In this document: piece after piece, positions 36,701 to 47,804 of the stretch
How positions within the stretch are numbered: position 1 is the first letter of the stretch
Layout: every line of letters starts with the position of its first letter
DNA from: Amia ocellicauda
Lineage: Eukaryota > Chordata > Actinopteri > Amiiformes > Amiidae
Reading direction: 5' to 3'
DNA: 64,000 nucleotides
Assembly (NCBI RefSeq): GCF_036373705.1
Contig: NC_089854.1
Location: 26,338,725-26,402,724, forward strand
The notes under the pieces: model-generated
What the model was told of the DNA's origin: nothing
The model's database searches: none
The model's input: the letters and a program-made list of their open reading frames with translations, nothing else
Made by a program: the position numbers and the translations under genes

Positions 36701-38212
36701 GCCCTTTCCTAACTGTGCTTTATGTTTTCAATATTATTGATAGAAGCTATATTTCCTTGAAACCCAATGACAAATTGAGGACAAAGCTTAACCACAGACA
36801 TACATATTGATTGATATTTATGCATTGGATTAAATTCCTGGAATTATTATTTTTCCTTTATTTCCTTTACTTTATCTCTTAAAACATATTATCTGAAAAT
36901 AATAGTGTGTGTATATATATTGTAATGTAATGTGAGCTATACTAGTTTGTATAATTGTGCAGAAATATGCTGACTCAAACAGTAGGGTGCATGGCGAAAT
37001 CTGTTGATTTTATAAAGACAAACATATATATGAAACCTATGGCCTGCTACCTAATTAAATTCCACAGGAGTGATTGGAGTGTTTTTAAAGGGGTGTATTA
37101 CTGTATTTCCTGGCTACAGACCAAACCATTAAAACATGTTTAATGTAGTGTGATCCCTTCATATTACCTGACAATAGCAGTTCCATATCAGTGCTTCCTG
37201 AGCCAGGTTTCTCAGTGTGTGCTGTGGCATCACTTTGATGATCACATTTACCAAGCTTGAGAATTCATTTGTCACATCACTTAATAAATTACTGACAGAC
37301 CTTTGTTAGCCATGTTTTAGTATTGTGAACAATGCTATTTTTGAAGCACAGACACTGCAGCATGCATGCATCGAAAGCTCGACAAGCAGAGTATTTCATA
37401 CCGGTAAAATATAGACACCTCACAAAGAGGTTCACATGGGAAAACCATTAAAACAAAGACAGCCCAGGATAATAGCGAGCATCCCTGTGGCAGGAAGACA
37501 TTATATTATGTAGCATTTGAAGTTATTCCAGGAAACAGTCCTCTGATATAGAGATAAACTATGTTGCAAAAGGAAGAAAGCTTGTCTTATAAAACAGTAG
37601 GATTTCTGTTACTAGGCCAGCGAAATCACTCATGTATTCTCTCGCCATCAAATGCAGCAGCTAAAGAAACTGGAAATCATCGAGAATAATGAGGTGTTTT
37701 ACATCTCTGGATCTTGTGATGCAAAGGCCATGAAGGGCATTGCTGTGTGGACAGAAAGAGGGTGAAAATCAATATCATGGTCACTGGCACAACATCAGTA
37801 CAGATGAGCTCACAGCTCCTTTCACTGAGACTCATTCAAATACAGAGACACTGAGAACATGTCACTTGAGTGTCTCGCACCTTTCCTCTTCTGAGCGCAG
37901 TCCTCAGATAACCGCATTCAAGAGTTTCATTTCCTGTCAGCCTTATCAGTCATTATATAGGCTGGAAATAGGATGACCATGTGTGGTGAAGGCCAGCTTG
38001 AGCTTGGAGAAGAAGAGAAATAAAAGGACTACGTTATGACCTTTGCTTCAGTGACAGTGGTGGGGATCTCAGTTCTGACTGATTTCAGGGTGAAGACACT
38101 TCTGTGAGTGGCACAGGTGAGTTGTGCTTAGAAACCTGATGGATACTATACATATCATCTGCCCGTGTTCAAAACATATTCAATATGAACGATTGGCGAC
38201 TATGTGGTGCTC

Positions 38213-38800
38213 TTAGTCTCCTTTCAGTTTCCTGTGCCCCATGTTTCCAGATTTGGACTCATTTGTGATGTCATGCCAGACTGCTCTCTGTTTTCCTTTT
38301 GCCTCCAGTAACATCTTAGCCACCAAACACCTATGGAGACAGACATGTCCAGCAATTCTAATTTTCCTTTTGACCAGATTTAATGTTGTTGTTTTTTTTT
38401 TACCTCTGAACATGTCAATCAACATCAAACAAATCTTCTGAATTCTCCTGTAGCAGCACATTACATTTTCTTTATAATGAATTTGCTAAAAGTTCCCATT
38501 TCACTTCCTTTTCCCACGACTAAGATGCCAAACCCACTCAACAGCCTTTAACTTAATTTTAGATTTAATTTCCTCCAAAGAAACTCCCTGTAGTCCCCAA
38601 TGTTTTTTTATTGCTTTCCCAGTTCTTCTTTTTACCTAGGTTAGAAATGTTTTGTCTTCTGTGATCCTACCATCTAGATATTTATGTTCCTTGACATTTC
38701 TGTACTCTTCAAATTATTTTTGCTGTTTATCATATTTTGTGGCTTCTTGGTGTTCAGGTTCATTCCATAGATCTTGCAGTTTAAGCATAATCCTACAGTG
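38213..38800 (-). mobile_element. LINE remnant, reverse-transcriptase C-terminal part
   Basis: The minus strand gives YGMNLNTKKPQNM (38700-38765), then EHKYLDGRITEDKTF with small frame breaks. Further on is VKRKIRIAGHV followed by KMLLEAKGKQRAVWHDI (about 38240-38380). These match the order of LINE ORF2 ends: a G(L/M)NLNTKKT block, KYLG..ITEDG, then RKI..FGHV..RLLEGK..KR..WLDDI. Frames are interrupted by indels, so it is dead. The DD36E transposon sits about 70 bp to the right, which suggests the region tolerates insertions. Confidence 0.7.
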
Positions 38801-38866
38801 GCATAACACATGTAAGTAGAAGCTAAAATATTGCAGGAATTATCACCAGAGTGATCACTGGAAATA

Positions 38867-38897
38867 TACACTCACCTAAAGGATTATTAGGAACACC
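38867..38897 (+). repeat. Left terminal inverted repeat of the DD36E element
   Basis: Thirty-one bases, identical to the reverse complement of 40061-40091. Divergence begins immediately inside. Confidence 0.93.
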
Positions 38898-39016
38898 TGT
38901 TCAATTTCTCATTAATGCAATTATCTAACCAACCAATCACATGGCAGTTGCTTCAATGCATTTAGGGGTGTGGTCCTGGTCAAGACAATCTCCTGAACTC
39001 CAAACTGAATGTCTGA

Positions 39017-40057
39017 ATGGGAAAGAAAGGTGATTTAAGCAATTTTGAGCGTGGCATGGTTGTTGGTGCCAGACGGGCCGGTCTGAGTATTTCACAATCT
39101 GCTCAGTTACTGGGATTTTCACGCACAACCATTTCTAGGGTTTACAAAGAATGGTGTGAAAAGGGAAAAACATCCAGTATGCGGCAGTCCTGTGGGCGAA
39201 AATGCCTTGTTGATGCTAGAGGTCAGAGGAGAATGGGCCGACTGATTCAAGCTGATAGAAGAGCAACTTTGACTGAAATAAGCACTCGTTACAACCGAGG
39301 TATGCAGCAAAGCATTTGTGAAGCCACAACACGTACAACCTTGAGGCGGATGGGCTACAACAGCAGAAGACCCCACCAGGTACCACTCATCTCCACTACA
39401 AATAGGAAAAAGAGGCTACAATTTGCACAAGCTCACCAAAATTGGACAGTCGAAGACTGGAAAAATGTTGCCTGGTCTGATGAGTCTCGATTTCTGTTGA
39501 GACATTCAGATGGTAGAGTCAGAATTTGGCGTAAACAGAATGAGAACATGGATCCATCATGCCTTGTTACCACTGTGCAGGCTGGTGGTGGTGGTGTAAT
39601 GGTGTGGGGGATGTTTTCTTGGCACACTTTAGGCCCCTTAGTGCCAATTGGGCATCGTTTAAATGCCACGGCCTACCTGAGCATTGTTTCTGACCATGTC
39701 CATCCCTTTATGACCACCATGTACCCATCCTCTGATGGCTACTTCCAGCAGGATAATGCACCATGTCACAAAGGTCGAATCATTTCAAATTGGTTTCTTG
39801 AACATGACAATGAGTTCACTGTACTAAACTGGCCCCCACAGTCACCAGATCTCAACCCAATAGAGCATCTTTGGGATGTGGTGGAACGGGAGCTTCATGC
39901 CCTGGATGTGCATCCCACAAATCTCCATCAACTGCAAGATGCTATCCTATCAATATGGGCCAACATTTCTAAAGAATGCTTTCAGCACCTTGTTGAATCA
40001 ATGCCACGTAGAATTAAGGCAGTTCTGAAGGCGAAAGGGGGTCAAACACAGTATTAG
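39017..40057 (+). CDS. Tc1/mariner transposase, DD36E, intact
   Basis: The 346-residue enzyme for cut-and-paste transposition at TA sites opens with ATG at 39017 (MGKKGDLSNFERG). A paired-type DNA-binding region comes first: helix-turn-helix one at about residues 20-46 (LSISQSAQLLGFSRTTISRVY) and a second part at about 75-125 with basic stretches (RRMGR, NSRRPH). The DDE domain shows WSDES (D155), the Gly-rich turn AGGGGVMVWG (189-198), FQQDNAPCH (D246) and [11 protein letters not shown] (E283). The spacing from D246 to E283 is 36 residues, against 34 in the element at the left edge. There is no stop or frameshift in the whole frame. It belongs to the transposon and not to the host locus. Without a cell assay, activity is only inferred from integrity. 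Confidence 0.93.
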   Translation: MGKKGDLSNFERGMVVGARRAGLSISQSAQLLGFSRTTISRVYKEWCEKGKTSSMRQSCGRKCLVDARGQRRMGRLIQADRRATLTEISTRYNRGMQQSICEATTRTTLRRMGYNSRRPHQVPLISTTNRKKRLQFAQAHQNWTVEDWKNVAWSDESRFLLRHSDGRVRIWRKQNENMDPSCLVTTVQAGGGGVMVWGMFSWHTLGPLVPIGHRLNATAYLSIVSDHVHPFMTTMYPSSDGYFQQDNAPCHKGRIISNWFLEHDNEFTVLNWPPQSPDLNPIEHLWDVVERELHALDVHPTNLHQLQDAILSIWANISKECFQHLVESMPRRIKAVLKAKGGQTQY

Positions 40058-40060
40058 TAT

Positions 40061-40091
40061 GGTGTTCCTAATAATCCTTTAGGTGAGTGTA
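40061..40091 (-). repeat. Right terminal inverted repeat of the DD36E element
   Basis: Inverted copy of 38867-38897, followed by the TA target duplicate. It begins 3 bp after the transposase stop codon. Confidence 0.93.
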
Positions 40092-40093
40092 TA

Positions 40094-43000
40094 TTACATT
40101 GGTTTCAAATAATGGCATTGTGTGTTCATTTCCTGATTCACAATCTCTCCGTTTCATTGACTCATTCTCAGGTCTGCTATTACAGCTCCCCAAAGCCACA
40201 ACTCTGGGGTTATGAATCCCATTCCCTTTCATTTTGAAAGGCTTTGAGGTGCCACTGCCACTGCCTTCAAATTCAATTTATTTTGTATCACTTGTGCGGG
40301 TTGTAATCTGTTCTGATAGTCTAAGTTCGTATTCCCAGGGCTCCACCAATCAATGGGTAAATGGGAATGCACAGTGCAGAAACAGGAGGACATCACTAAT
40401 GAACCCACTGAATGAATGCAAAGTCACGTCAGCAGCAGGTACCAGGTTATTAACGCTACGAACCTGAACCTTTCCAATATTGAAGGCCTGACTGCTGAAA
40501 ACAAGCAACGGCACTCGGCACAATTCCCTGTGCATATATCCTGTTGCAGTGATTATCTGGGGTCACCTGGCTTCGTCCCAATGAGCTATAATGCTTGTGT
40601 TAGTGATCCCTCCCTTGTCTGGGCCTCAAAACTAAAATTAATGTGCAAAACAGCATACCCACAGAAGCTCTACATTGATTATTGCGACATATATATCCAG
40701 CTCAGGTTTTCAAACCAAAATAGAAAGTAAATTAACATTATTATAGAACATATTCACAATCATGACTTTTATATGTGCAGCCCCATTTAATATACCTATA
40801 CGTGCCCTGGTTATATTGTTACTGTCCCAGTTACAACTTTACATTATTCAAACAATATGACAGCATTTCAGTGGGTCAAATGTCAACTGGGAAGAGTAGA
40901 AAACAGTGTGTATTTCCAATGCCAGGTCCCTGGACTGGTAAATAATGTATTTGTTCTTGAACAAGAACTAAAGCTTTGCAGAGCTAAGACCCTTGACCTG
41001 CCTCCTGTTTCCCATTTTAGAGGATGATGTTTACAGAGTATAAAGTCTTTCAGAGTCTTGGAGAGAGCTATGGCTAAGATGCATGGCAACATCATTTTGT
41101 GTAATACACCTCCAGTAATAAAAACTGCTTTCCTTTAATCAGAAAAAGGTAGGAAAGTGTTATAAAGCAAATAAAAAAAAGCCACTCTCTCAGTGCTGTA
41201 CATTAGGGAAGAGGGAGCATGAAGACGATAAGACAGCCTTGATAGCACACATCTATAGTAACATATGGTACAGTTACAAGAGGAAAATGGCCTCAAATAG
41301 TGAACAAGCAGTTAATCATCTGCCCTTCATTTCACTTGTATGTCTGTCTTTTTTTGGTTATATTGGTTATATGGTTATATTGGAAAGTAATGGATCATAC
41401 AAGAGGTGGGTTTCTTCAATTGAGGCTAATATTACACAGTTATTTGTTTATGTTATTTTTTGTTTATTTATGCATATTGTTTTCTTTTACTACACCAAGA
41501 GTACATTGTCCTGTAAAGCCTGAAAAAACTTCCACTAACCACCGTAGATATGTCTCGCCTGCTTTGCAGAAGCACATGACAGCAGTAAAAAGTGACATTC
41601 TACACTGTGGAGTTTGACCGGATATATAAACTTCCACCATCCCCCAGGACAATGCTTCCAAACAGTTTAAATTCCCACTTCCTAGTTTGTCTCACTCTTC
41701 AACCATGATATCAGTGTTTACTTTATATCAAGGCCACAATCGGCTGCTCTGTTTGTTGATGGGGGGTCTTTAACCTTTACGCAACTCATTTAAGATCAGG
41801 TTTTTACTCTGGGCATTACGATACACAGGAAGGGAGGTGCAAGTCACATTAAATGTAGCTCTTCTGTTATTCAACACTTTGTGGTGCCCTGTCTCTCCAT
41901 GGAATTGTTGCAGTCTGTAGACTACTCCTTGTTATTCGATCGCAAGTGAGAAAACTACCCAATAACTCATACAGTACTGTGGATGATGACCTACATATGA
42001 TATCTTATTATTGATCCTTCCAGTTACAATACATAAAAACAAGGAACTCAATGCAATGAAAGAATAAGCAACAAAGCAATTGTTTTGCAGCTAATCTAAC
42101 CAGCTCATTTTCAAATCCTTTCCAAAGAACTGTCTGTCAAGACGAGCACTAAATTATGTCTCTGAAACAGTAGTGTAAGAAACATCACTGCATAAAACCC
42201 TGTCCTTAATTGCTTGTCAAATGGATACTCTATTAAATGTGGGCTATTACATTGCTTCTTATGTACACAAGATTCGTAGTTAAACTTCTGAAATTAGATT
42301 GTAGATTTTAATTAAACCAGATAATCAGAATAAATTATTTACATTCAACATTTATTTTGTCATGAGTTATGTGAGTAGCCTCTGGGATTTTTTTTTTTTT
42401 TTTGCCACCCAATTACTGGTAATGTGTGTGGGCGCACAAATGTGTCTGTATGTGTCTTTATTTTATTTTCTTTAAATCAAACATACATGTAAGGCCCAGA
42501 TTTTTATTATTCAGCTCTCTTCATGTCATTGCCATAACTCTTTGGGCCCTGGTTGCCATGCAGTTTATTACACTAAACATATTATGAAAGATGAAGAAAA
42601 TTATTAAAGGCAGTATTTGAGCCCTGGATGGTGGGCCCAATTGGTTCTGTACTGCTCCATTTTGTACCAACTCACATACTTGGTTTTCTATTTTGTTTAC
42701 TTATGAATGTGAAAAATGCAATAGTTGATAACACAGAGACCCTTCACGCTGAGGAGTGCAAGGTTCTGGGAGGGAGCGTGTGAGTCCTGAAAGAAGGAAC
42801 TTGGGCAGGGAGGCTACAGTCTATGTTCCTAGACTTCTTTCGGAGACTTGGCAAAGATAAATGGGATGGTTGCATTTTCGCCTCTTTCGTCATGTACTTC
42901 TCATGAAAACTAGCGTTTTTGTATTTTTGCTTGGTTGGTATGTAAGTCAGGTCAAAGGCAGACCCCGGGATGACCTGTGTCTACACTGCTAATGACGTGA

Positions 43001-43600
43001 TTTGTTTCTCTTTAAATATGTACCCAAGGGCTGAGGTCAAAGGTGAAGGGTTAAGGGGTAACGTTGTAAGTAACCACTGTATTAGTGTGACGACCACCAG
43101 TCTGTGGATTAAAGGCAGTTGAAATGAACTAAACTGGTCTGTGGATTCACTTCAAACATGAAAACAACTATAAAGGGGTGGGCTCACTTAATTTTACATT
43201 ACTTTAGAATTCAATGTGACAGTAATGTACAGTTAAGTCCATGAATATATATACTGTATATATAAAGAAGACTGCGGAAGTAAGTATAAGTATATACAAA
43301 ATAAAAACTTTACAACATTATATAAACCAAACCCGTGCTTTCTTTTCCATAGACGTGAGTGGGAGCTGCACTAATTTGCCCTTATAACAGGCTTGCATGG
43401 CCTTCTGAGTGTTTTTTCATGTAAAAGCCCCTCTTTCTATATCAGCCTGCATATTGTATTCCATGCACTTTTTCAAAGTTGTTTAATTGGTTCTTGCAAC
43501 TTCAAAACCACCCTGTATGCAGCATATGCATTAGCTATGGCTAATGGAAGTCTAAAACCTAAACGAAAACATGGATCATGTGAATGGAAATGGAAACCTG
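40094..43600. other. Intergenic upstream of sstr2
   Basis: About 3.5 kb with no recognised gene or intact repeat. It contains a poly-T run near 42389-42403. Composition is AT-rich until about 42720, then more even towards the candidate sstr2 promoter. Confidence 0.5.
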
Positions 43601-43619
43601 AGGGCAGGGGTAATGGGCA

Positions 43620-43777
43620 ACGTCATTTGATCACATGGCCCAGGAGATCGATTTTATTTTGCAGCCCGTGATTGAACGTCCCCAAGCAATGACGTCATGT
43701 GAAGAGTGAAGGGTTTGCAGCAGGCGATTGAACATCCCCAATCCGTGACGTCACGGCAAAGTGTGAAGGGTTTGGTT
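43620..43777 (+). promoter_or_regulatory. sstr2: Candidate sstr2 promoter with two palindromic CREs
   Basis: Two perfect TGACGTCA octamers (43690-43697 and 43746-43753), the full cAMP-response element bound by CREB/ATF factors, lie 56 bp apart inside a tandem duplication. A half-site CGTCA is at 43621-43625. The surrounding 300 bp is the least AT-rich stretch between the DD36E element and the sstr2 coding exon. It lies 4.1 kb upstream of the ATG, a distance consistent with the untranslated first exon known for mammalian SSTR2. No TATA box is evident, and the start site cannot be read from the sequence. Confidence 0.5.
43665..43777 (+). repeat. Tandem duplication of a 56/57-bp CRE-bearing unit
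   Basis: Unit 1 (43665-43720) and unit 2 (43721-43777) share gattgaac, tcccca, gacgtca and tgaagggtttg in order, with a one-base indel. By eye roughly 70-75% of positions agree. The CRE is preserved in both while the linkers have drifted. Confidence 0.8.
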
Positions 43778-43799
43778 CTCTGGTAACAGATGGGGCCAG

Positions 43800-44325
43800 A
43801 GCCAGTGGCCCAGCAGCACCATCTGCGTTTAAAGCTGGAACCTCCCGCAAACAGCAGCCTAGTGCAAGTGTATCCAAATGCGCCCTGCTGATGGCATCAC
43901 ATCATGCAGCAGACCGAGCAGAGAGCAGTCGGTCTCCTTCTCACTGAGGCAGAGCAGAGATGCAACTGGCAAGACGATGCTCTATTACCTCTGTAGCATT
44001 TAACTCATTTTGCAATTGTACTTATTTATTTTAAAGCATAAAGACAAGTTCGATAAAAAAAATCTAATTTATATATGAATGTATGTATCTTGCAGATGAC
44101 TTTCTCTTTTCATTAGTTTCTCTGCTGAGTTACAAGCTCTCCTACAATAAAGTGCGTGTTTGGGGCACACAGGTGTGTAAAGGTAGGGAGATCAGTGTTT
44201 GGAGGCATCTTTGGGATTTCTGCGCTTTCCCACGACTATTAACCAACGAATAAAACACTATGTTCATGCATTCTCCTGGATTGGATTCTGAATGGCACAA
44301 GGGTTCTACATTTTTTTAAATGAAG
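43800..44325 (+). other. sstr2: Candidate untranslated first exon of sstr2
   Basis: Downstream of the CRE pair the sequence stays moderately GC-rich to about 43980. A strong donor, aag|gtaaga, lies at 44325/44326, and a weaker one, aag|gtaggg, at 44182/44183. Either could join to the acceptor (ctccttcctag) at 47754-47755, which is 49 bp before the sstr2 ATG. The 5' limit is unknown. The intron would be about 3.4 kb. Confidence 0.35.
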
Positions 44326-44837
44326 GTAAGAAATTTGACACATTTCTTGTATAAAAGGACACTCAGATCAGTATAAATAAATGTGCGTTCATCTATGACT
44401 TGTGACTTGGGCATTTTCATCGGGAATATAGTTTTTTGTCTGTTGCTATGGAGAAATTCTCAACCAAATTTCTATTCTCTAATTTTAATGAAATAAAGAA
44501 CATTCAAGTTTATGTTATATGACCAGTTACCATTAATTGTGTATGGTATTAAAGGTAAAATGTACATTTAGATTCATTTGAACATATGTTTGAATACTAC
44601 ATTTAAATGTGTTTTGTGGATTTCCGTTTATTTTAAATGTATGGATATAGTAGTTTTTATATATAGTTATATATTATCGTTTTTAATTAGCAATGCAATG
44701 ATCTGTGTGGATGCCTTCATTTATGGACAATAAGAGCTGAAAAGTATTTTAAACTGTAGCAAATACATAGAAGATGAATCACCTGCTTTTTGCTATTTAA
44801 AGGTTTCTTTAGAAATAAACTGTGAATATCTATAACG

Positions 44838-44896
<59 letters not shown>

Positions 44897-47755
44897 GTGC
44901 CTGCCGTTTTCTTTTATGTGATTATCTGGTATCCATCACCAATATTTGTCTCTATCGTTATCAGTTAATGAAATCACCGTGGCTATATAGTTAGGGCTGC
45001 AGGTTTGTACAACCAGGCGGTGTGCAAATATGAACAGATTGACGGAAGACGACCGCAAGTTCACGAATACCGGCTTAGACCGACTGATCAAAGTCTGGAC
45101 TTTTTGTTTCGCATTGTAAATCTGAGTAACCTTCAGTTCTCTTTATTCAAACACTCGTATTAATCTAGATACACATTGTGTGATATTTTCTCTTGCATGT
45201 AAGTCAACTGTTGCGTGGTTTTTACAGAACTGAAATCTGATCAACGAATTCCAAATACTTTGAGAAATGTCAAGGTTCCTAATTGAAGGACCCCCACCCA
45301 CATGGCACTGTGTAACAACACCATACATACATTTTCATTAGAAGGGCTGTGCAATTTATTGAGAAAACCCCTGACCAGACTGAGGTATTCTATAAATTAA
45401 GAAAACCCAGGTTACAGGGTCCAACATCTGTGTTTCTTTCCTAATCCATAATGTAAGACCCCCTACAGATTAATATGAACTGGGGCTCATTCTGCTTCAC
45501 TTCAGGGAGGTTCCTAAATTTTACCTCAACATAATGCACCTATTATACAAAACTGTATTTGCTTTTGTAATAAATGATAATTGTTAATAATCAAAAGTGC
45601 ATGAATCTGTAATGCATGAAATTGATGTGTGTTTATCCTTATCTGTGAATTCAAAGGCCAGGCACCTGTTATTTCTCATCACGTGATGTCCATTGTACAT
45701 TGTACATCTGAATAAGATACCAGTTGATGTTGAATATTGCAGCTTGAAATTCTGAAAAATATCTGATAGTTAAATCAGCTTCAGCAAGGTAAACAGACAA
45801 TTAGTCAGCCTTATAAATTATACTTCCCTCTACGAGTGGAAGGTGAATGCAAGGTTCTGTCATCTTCCTTGAGATTTATAGATCCCATAGCAAACATTAA
45901 AGGAAAAGCAATCAGTACTGATTACTGCCTTGAACATACATTTAAAAAAAAAAAAATTGCATTCTCCCTGCAGCGGATATTAAGCAAATGTCTATTTCAG
46001 CCAACCCTTTGAGAAATATTCCTAACACACCACTAATTGTGAGGTTTCACCTACTTTAACGCCATTCCATGGCTGGAATAATGATACAATGACATTTTAG
46101 CATGACATGTTATTTCTTTAACTCTAATTGTTTGTGTCAAAGAGGTACTGTGCCACTAAAGTATGTTTTTACCACACATGCCCAAGAAATCTAAGTAGTT
46201 CTGTTCTTGCTTGGCTCTGACCACCAAATCCATATATTAATCAATACATACATATATCATATACTGTTCATGCATGAGCCCTGCGCTTCAGTTCCTAACT
46301 CAAGAGATCAACCAGATGTCACAGGTTTTTATTTCACTTTTTGTGATTCAGCAAGTAAACAGATACCTCCACCCTTGCAATATCCATTTCTAGTCTAAAA
46401 GTTCAGTATTGAAAATCCTTTCAAATTCTGTATTGGTGCTACATCTTTCTTCATCACCTGTTAAGCATTGTTCTGATACAAGTGTCTTCTGTAATAACAG
46501 GTACTCAAGATAGACTTTAAAATTGTCAACTCTCATCCCCAATAGTGGTCATCCAGTTTTTTCCCCTCTGTTGTTCTGCTCGAAGAGGGCTATCCTTTAA
46601 GAGGTATATCTCTTCTTAAAAGGTTATTACATAAGGGTGACTTGTGGATTGAGGTTTTAGATTTTTAGACATGCCAGGGGTTCCACATGGTGTTTCCATA
46701 GCCTTGTGTTTTGTTTCAACCAGATGTCAAAAATGCAATTGGTATGCACACATGTGTGTGGATGAAAAGGACAATGCAATGTGTGCAGCCTTTTTAGTGA
46801 TCTGCAGGCTATGGTTATGTGCTCTAAATGTAGTTTATTTTTTTGCTTGTAGCTCATGACTGAATCAATATAAACAAAAAAACAAGATTTGTGACACTTT
46901 TAACTCTCCGGGGTACCATTACAATCCCTTCAAAATGACACCATAAAATAATTATATAGGCCTAGTCTATAGAGCCTATACAGCCACTAGATATTTATGA
47001 ATGTCAAACATGTATAAATTTAAAAAACCTCCTCCACTGCATGTGGTGGGATTGGGAATTAATGATCTATTTCTATTCTTTAATTACTCTGCCCCTGTCA
47101 CATTGCATTTTATTTTAACTTGAATTTCAACACTAAATAATCAGCCTTCCGAACGGGTTGACAAACATCGAGTCTTCAGATCTGAAAAACACGCCTTGGT
47201 GAGAACAACATAGTGAAAACAGAGACCTTACATAAAGGTGGGGAAATCAATTAATTGGAGCCTGCCATATGATGTCTCAGCATTTTCAATGAGAATAATT
47301 AATATCTATATAATGAAAAATAAACTTGAATGCACAGTTCTTAGAAGTAGTCTCAACAGCATTTTGTGGGGGAAGCACCTTCAGTGTCATTAAAAACTCT
47401 TCATCTTCAAAGCCTTTCTCTCTCACAATCTTTCAGTTGAGATTTATGTCTGGCCCTGCCAAATAACATTTATGGAGCGATTTTATTGATTTAGTTCAAC
47501 ATTAAGCATTAACTCATTGGGTGGATTGTCGATCAGCTCGTCTCCTGCTGAGTGAATGGACTTTTGATGGGGGTAGTTGATTTTTTTTTTGCAGTTTCCA
47601 TATTAATCCCAGATAAAAAACAAAACTCAAGTACAAGTATATATCTACCAGTATATTCACCAATGTGAAAGTGTGTCAAGCCTAGAAGCTGCATATTTAC
47701 TTAACCAAACTATGTTGATTTTTATTAAGATTCTAATTTTTAATCTCCTTCCTAG
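44326..47755 (+). other. sstr2: Probable sstr2 5' UTR intron
   Basis: AT-rich non-coding DNA containing a (TTA)19 repeat at 44840-44896. It ends with a pyrimidine-rich acceptor ttaatctccttcctag at 47740-47755. No coding sequence is recognised. Confidence 0.4.
44840..44896. repeat. (TTA)19 microsatellite
   Basis: Fifty-seven uninterrupted bases in the probable sstr2 intron. Confidence 0.95.
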
Positions 47756-47804
47756 GTTGCATGTCATATATGAAGTGATTCAAAATCTGACGAAGACACG
47801 CACG

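Larger units (their letters stand above)
29139..38200. other. Intergenic between the receptor-like gene and the LINE remnant
   Basis: Nine kb of mostly AT-rich DNA. It holds an (ATG)11 run just past the receptor, short AGAAC repeats near 29535-29560, a TATA-type repeat near 30587-30602, and retroposon fragments at 33.28-33.71 kb. Two less AT-rich stretches (34530-34740 and 35930-36130) look like possible conserved elements. No coding gene is recognised. The 3' end of the receptor-like transcript is not marked by a clear AATAAA in the first few hundred bases. Confidence 0.5.
38867..40091 (+). mobile_element. Complete Tc1/mariner element of DD36E (Incomer-like) type
   Basis: A 1225-bp element flanked by TA at 38865-38866 and 40092-40093. 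Its terminal inverted repeats (38867-38897 and 40061-40091) are identical over 31 bases, beginning tacactcacctaaagg. One open transposase frame fills the centre. Size (1.2 kb), transposase length (346 residues), short repeats and a 36-residue gap between the second Asp and the Glu fit the published Incomer (DD36E) family rather than ordinary DD34E Tc1. Perfect ends plus an open frame suggest a recent insertion that may still be competent. Confidence 0.92.

Noticed and set aside
47673..47804. Upstream in-frame extension of sstr2 by 44 residues
   Set aside because: It does not match any SSTR2 N-terminus and crosses a strong splice acceptor at 47755. The ATG at 47805 gives the family length.
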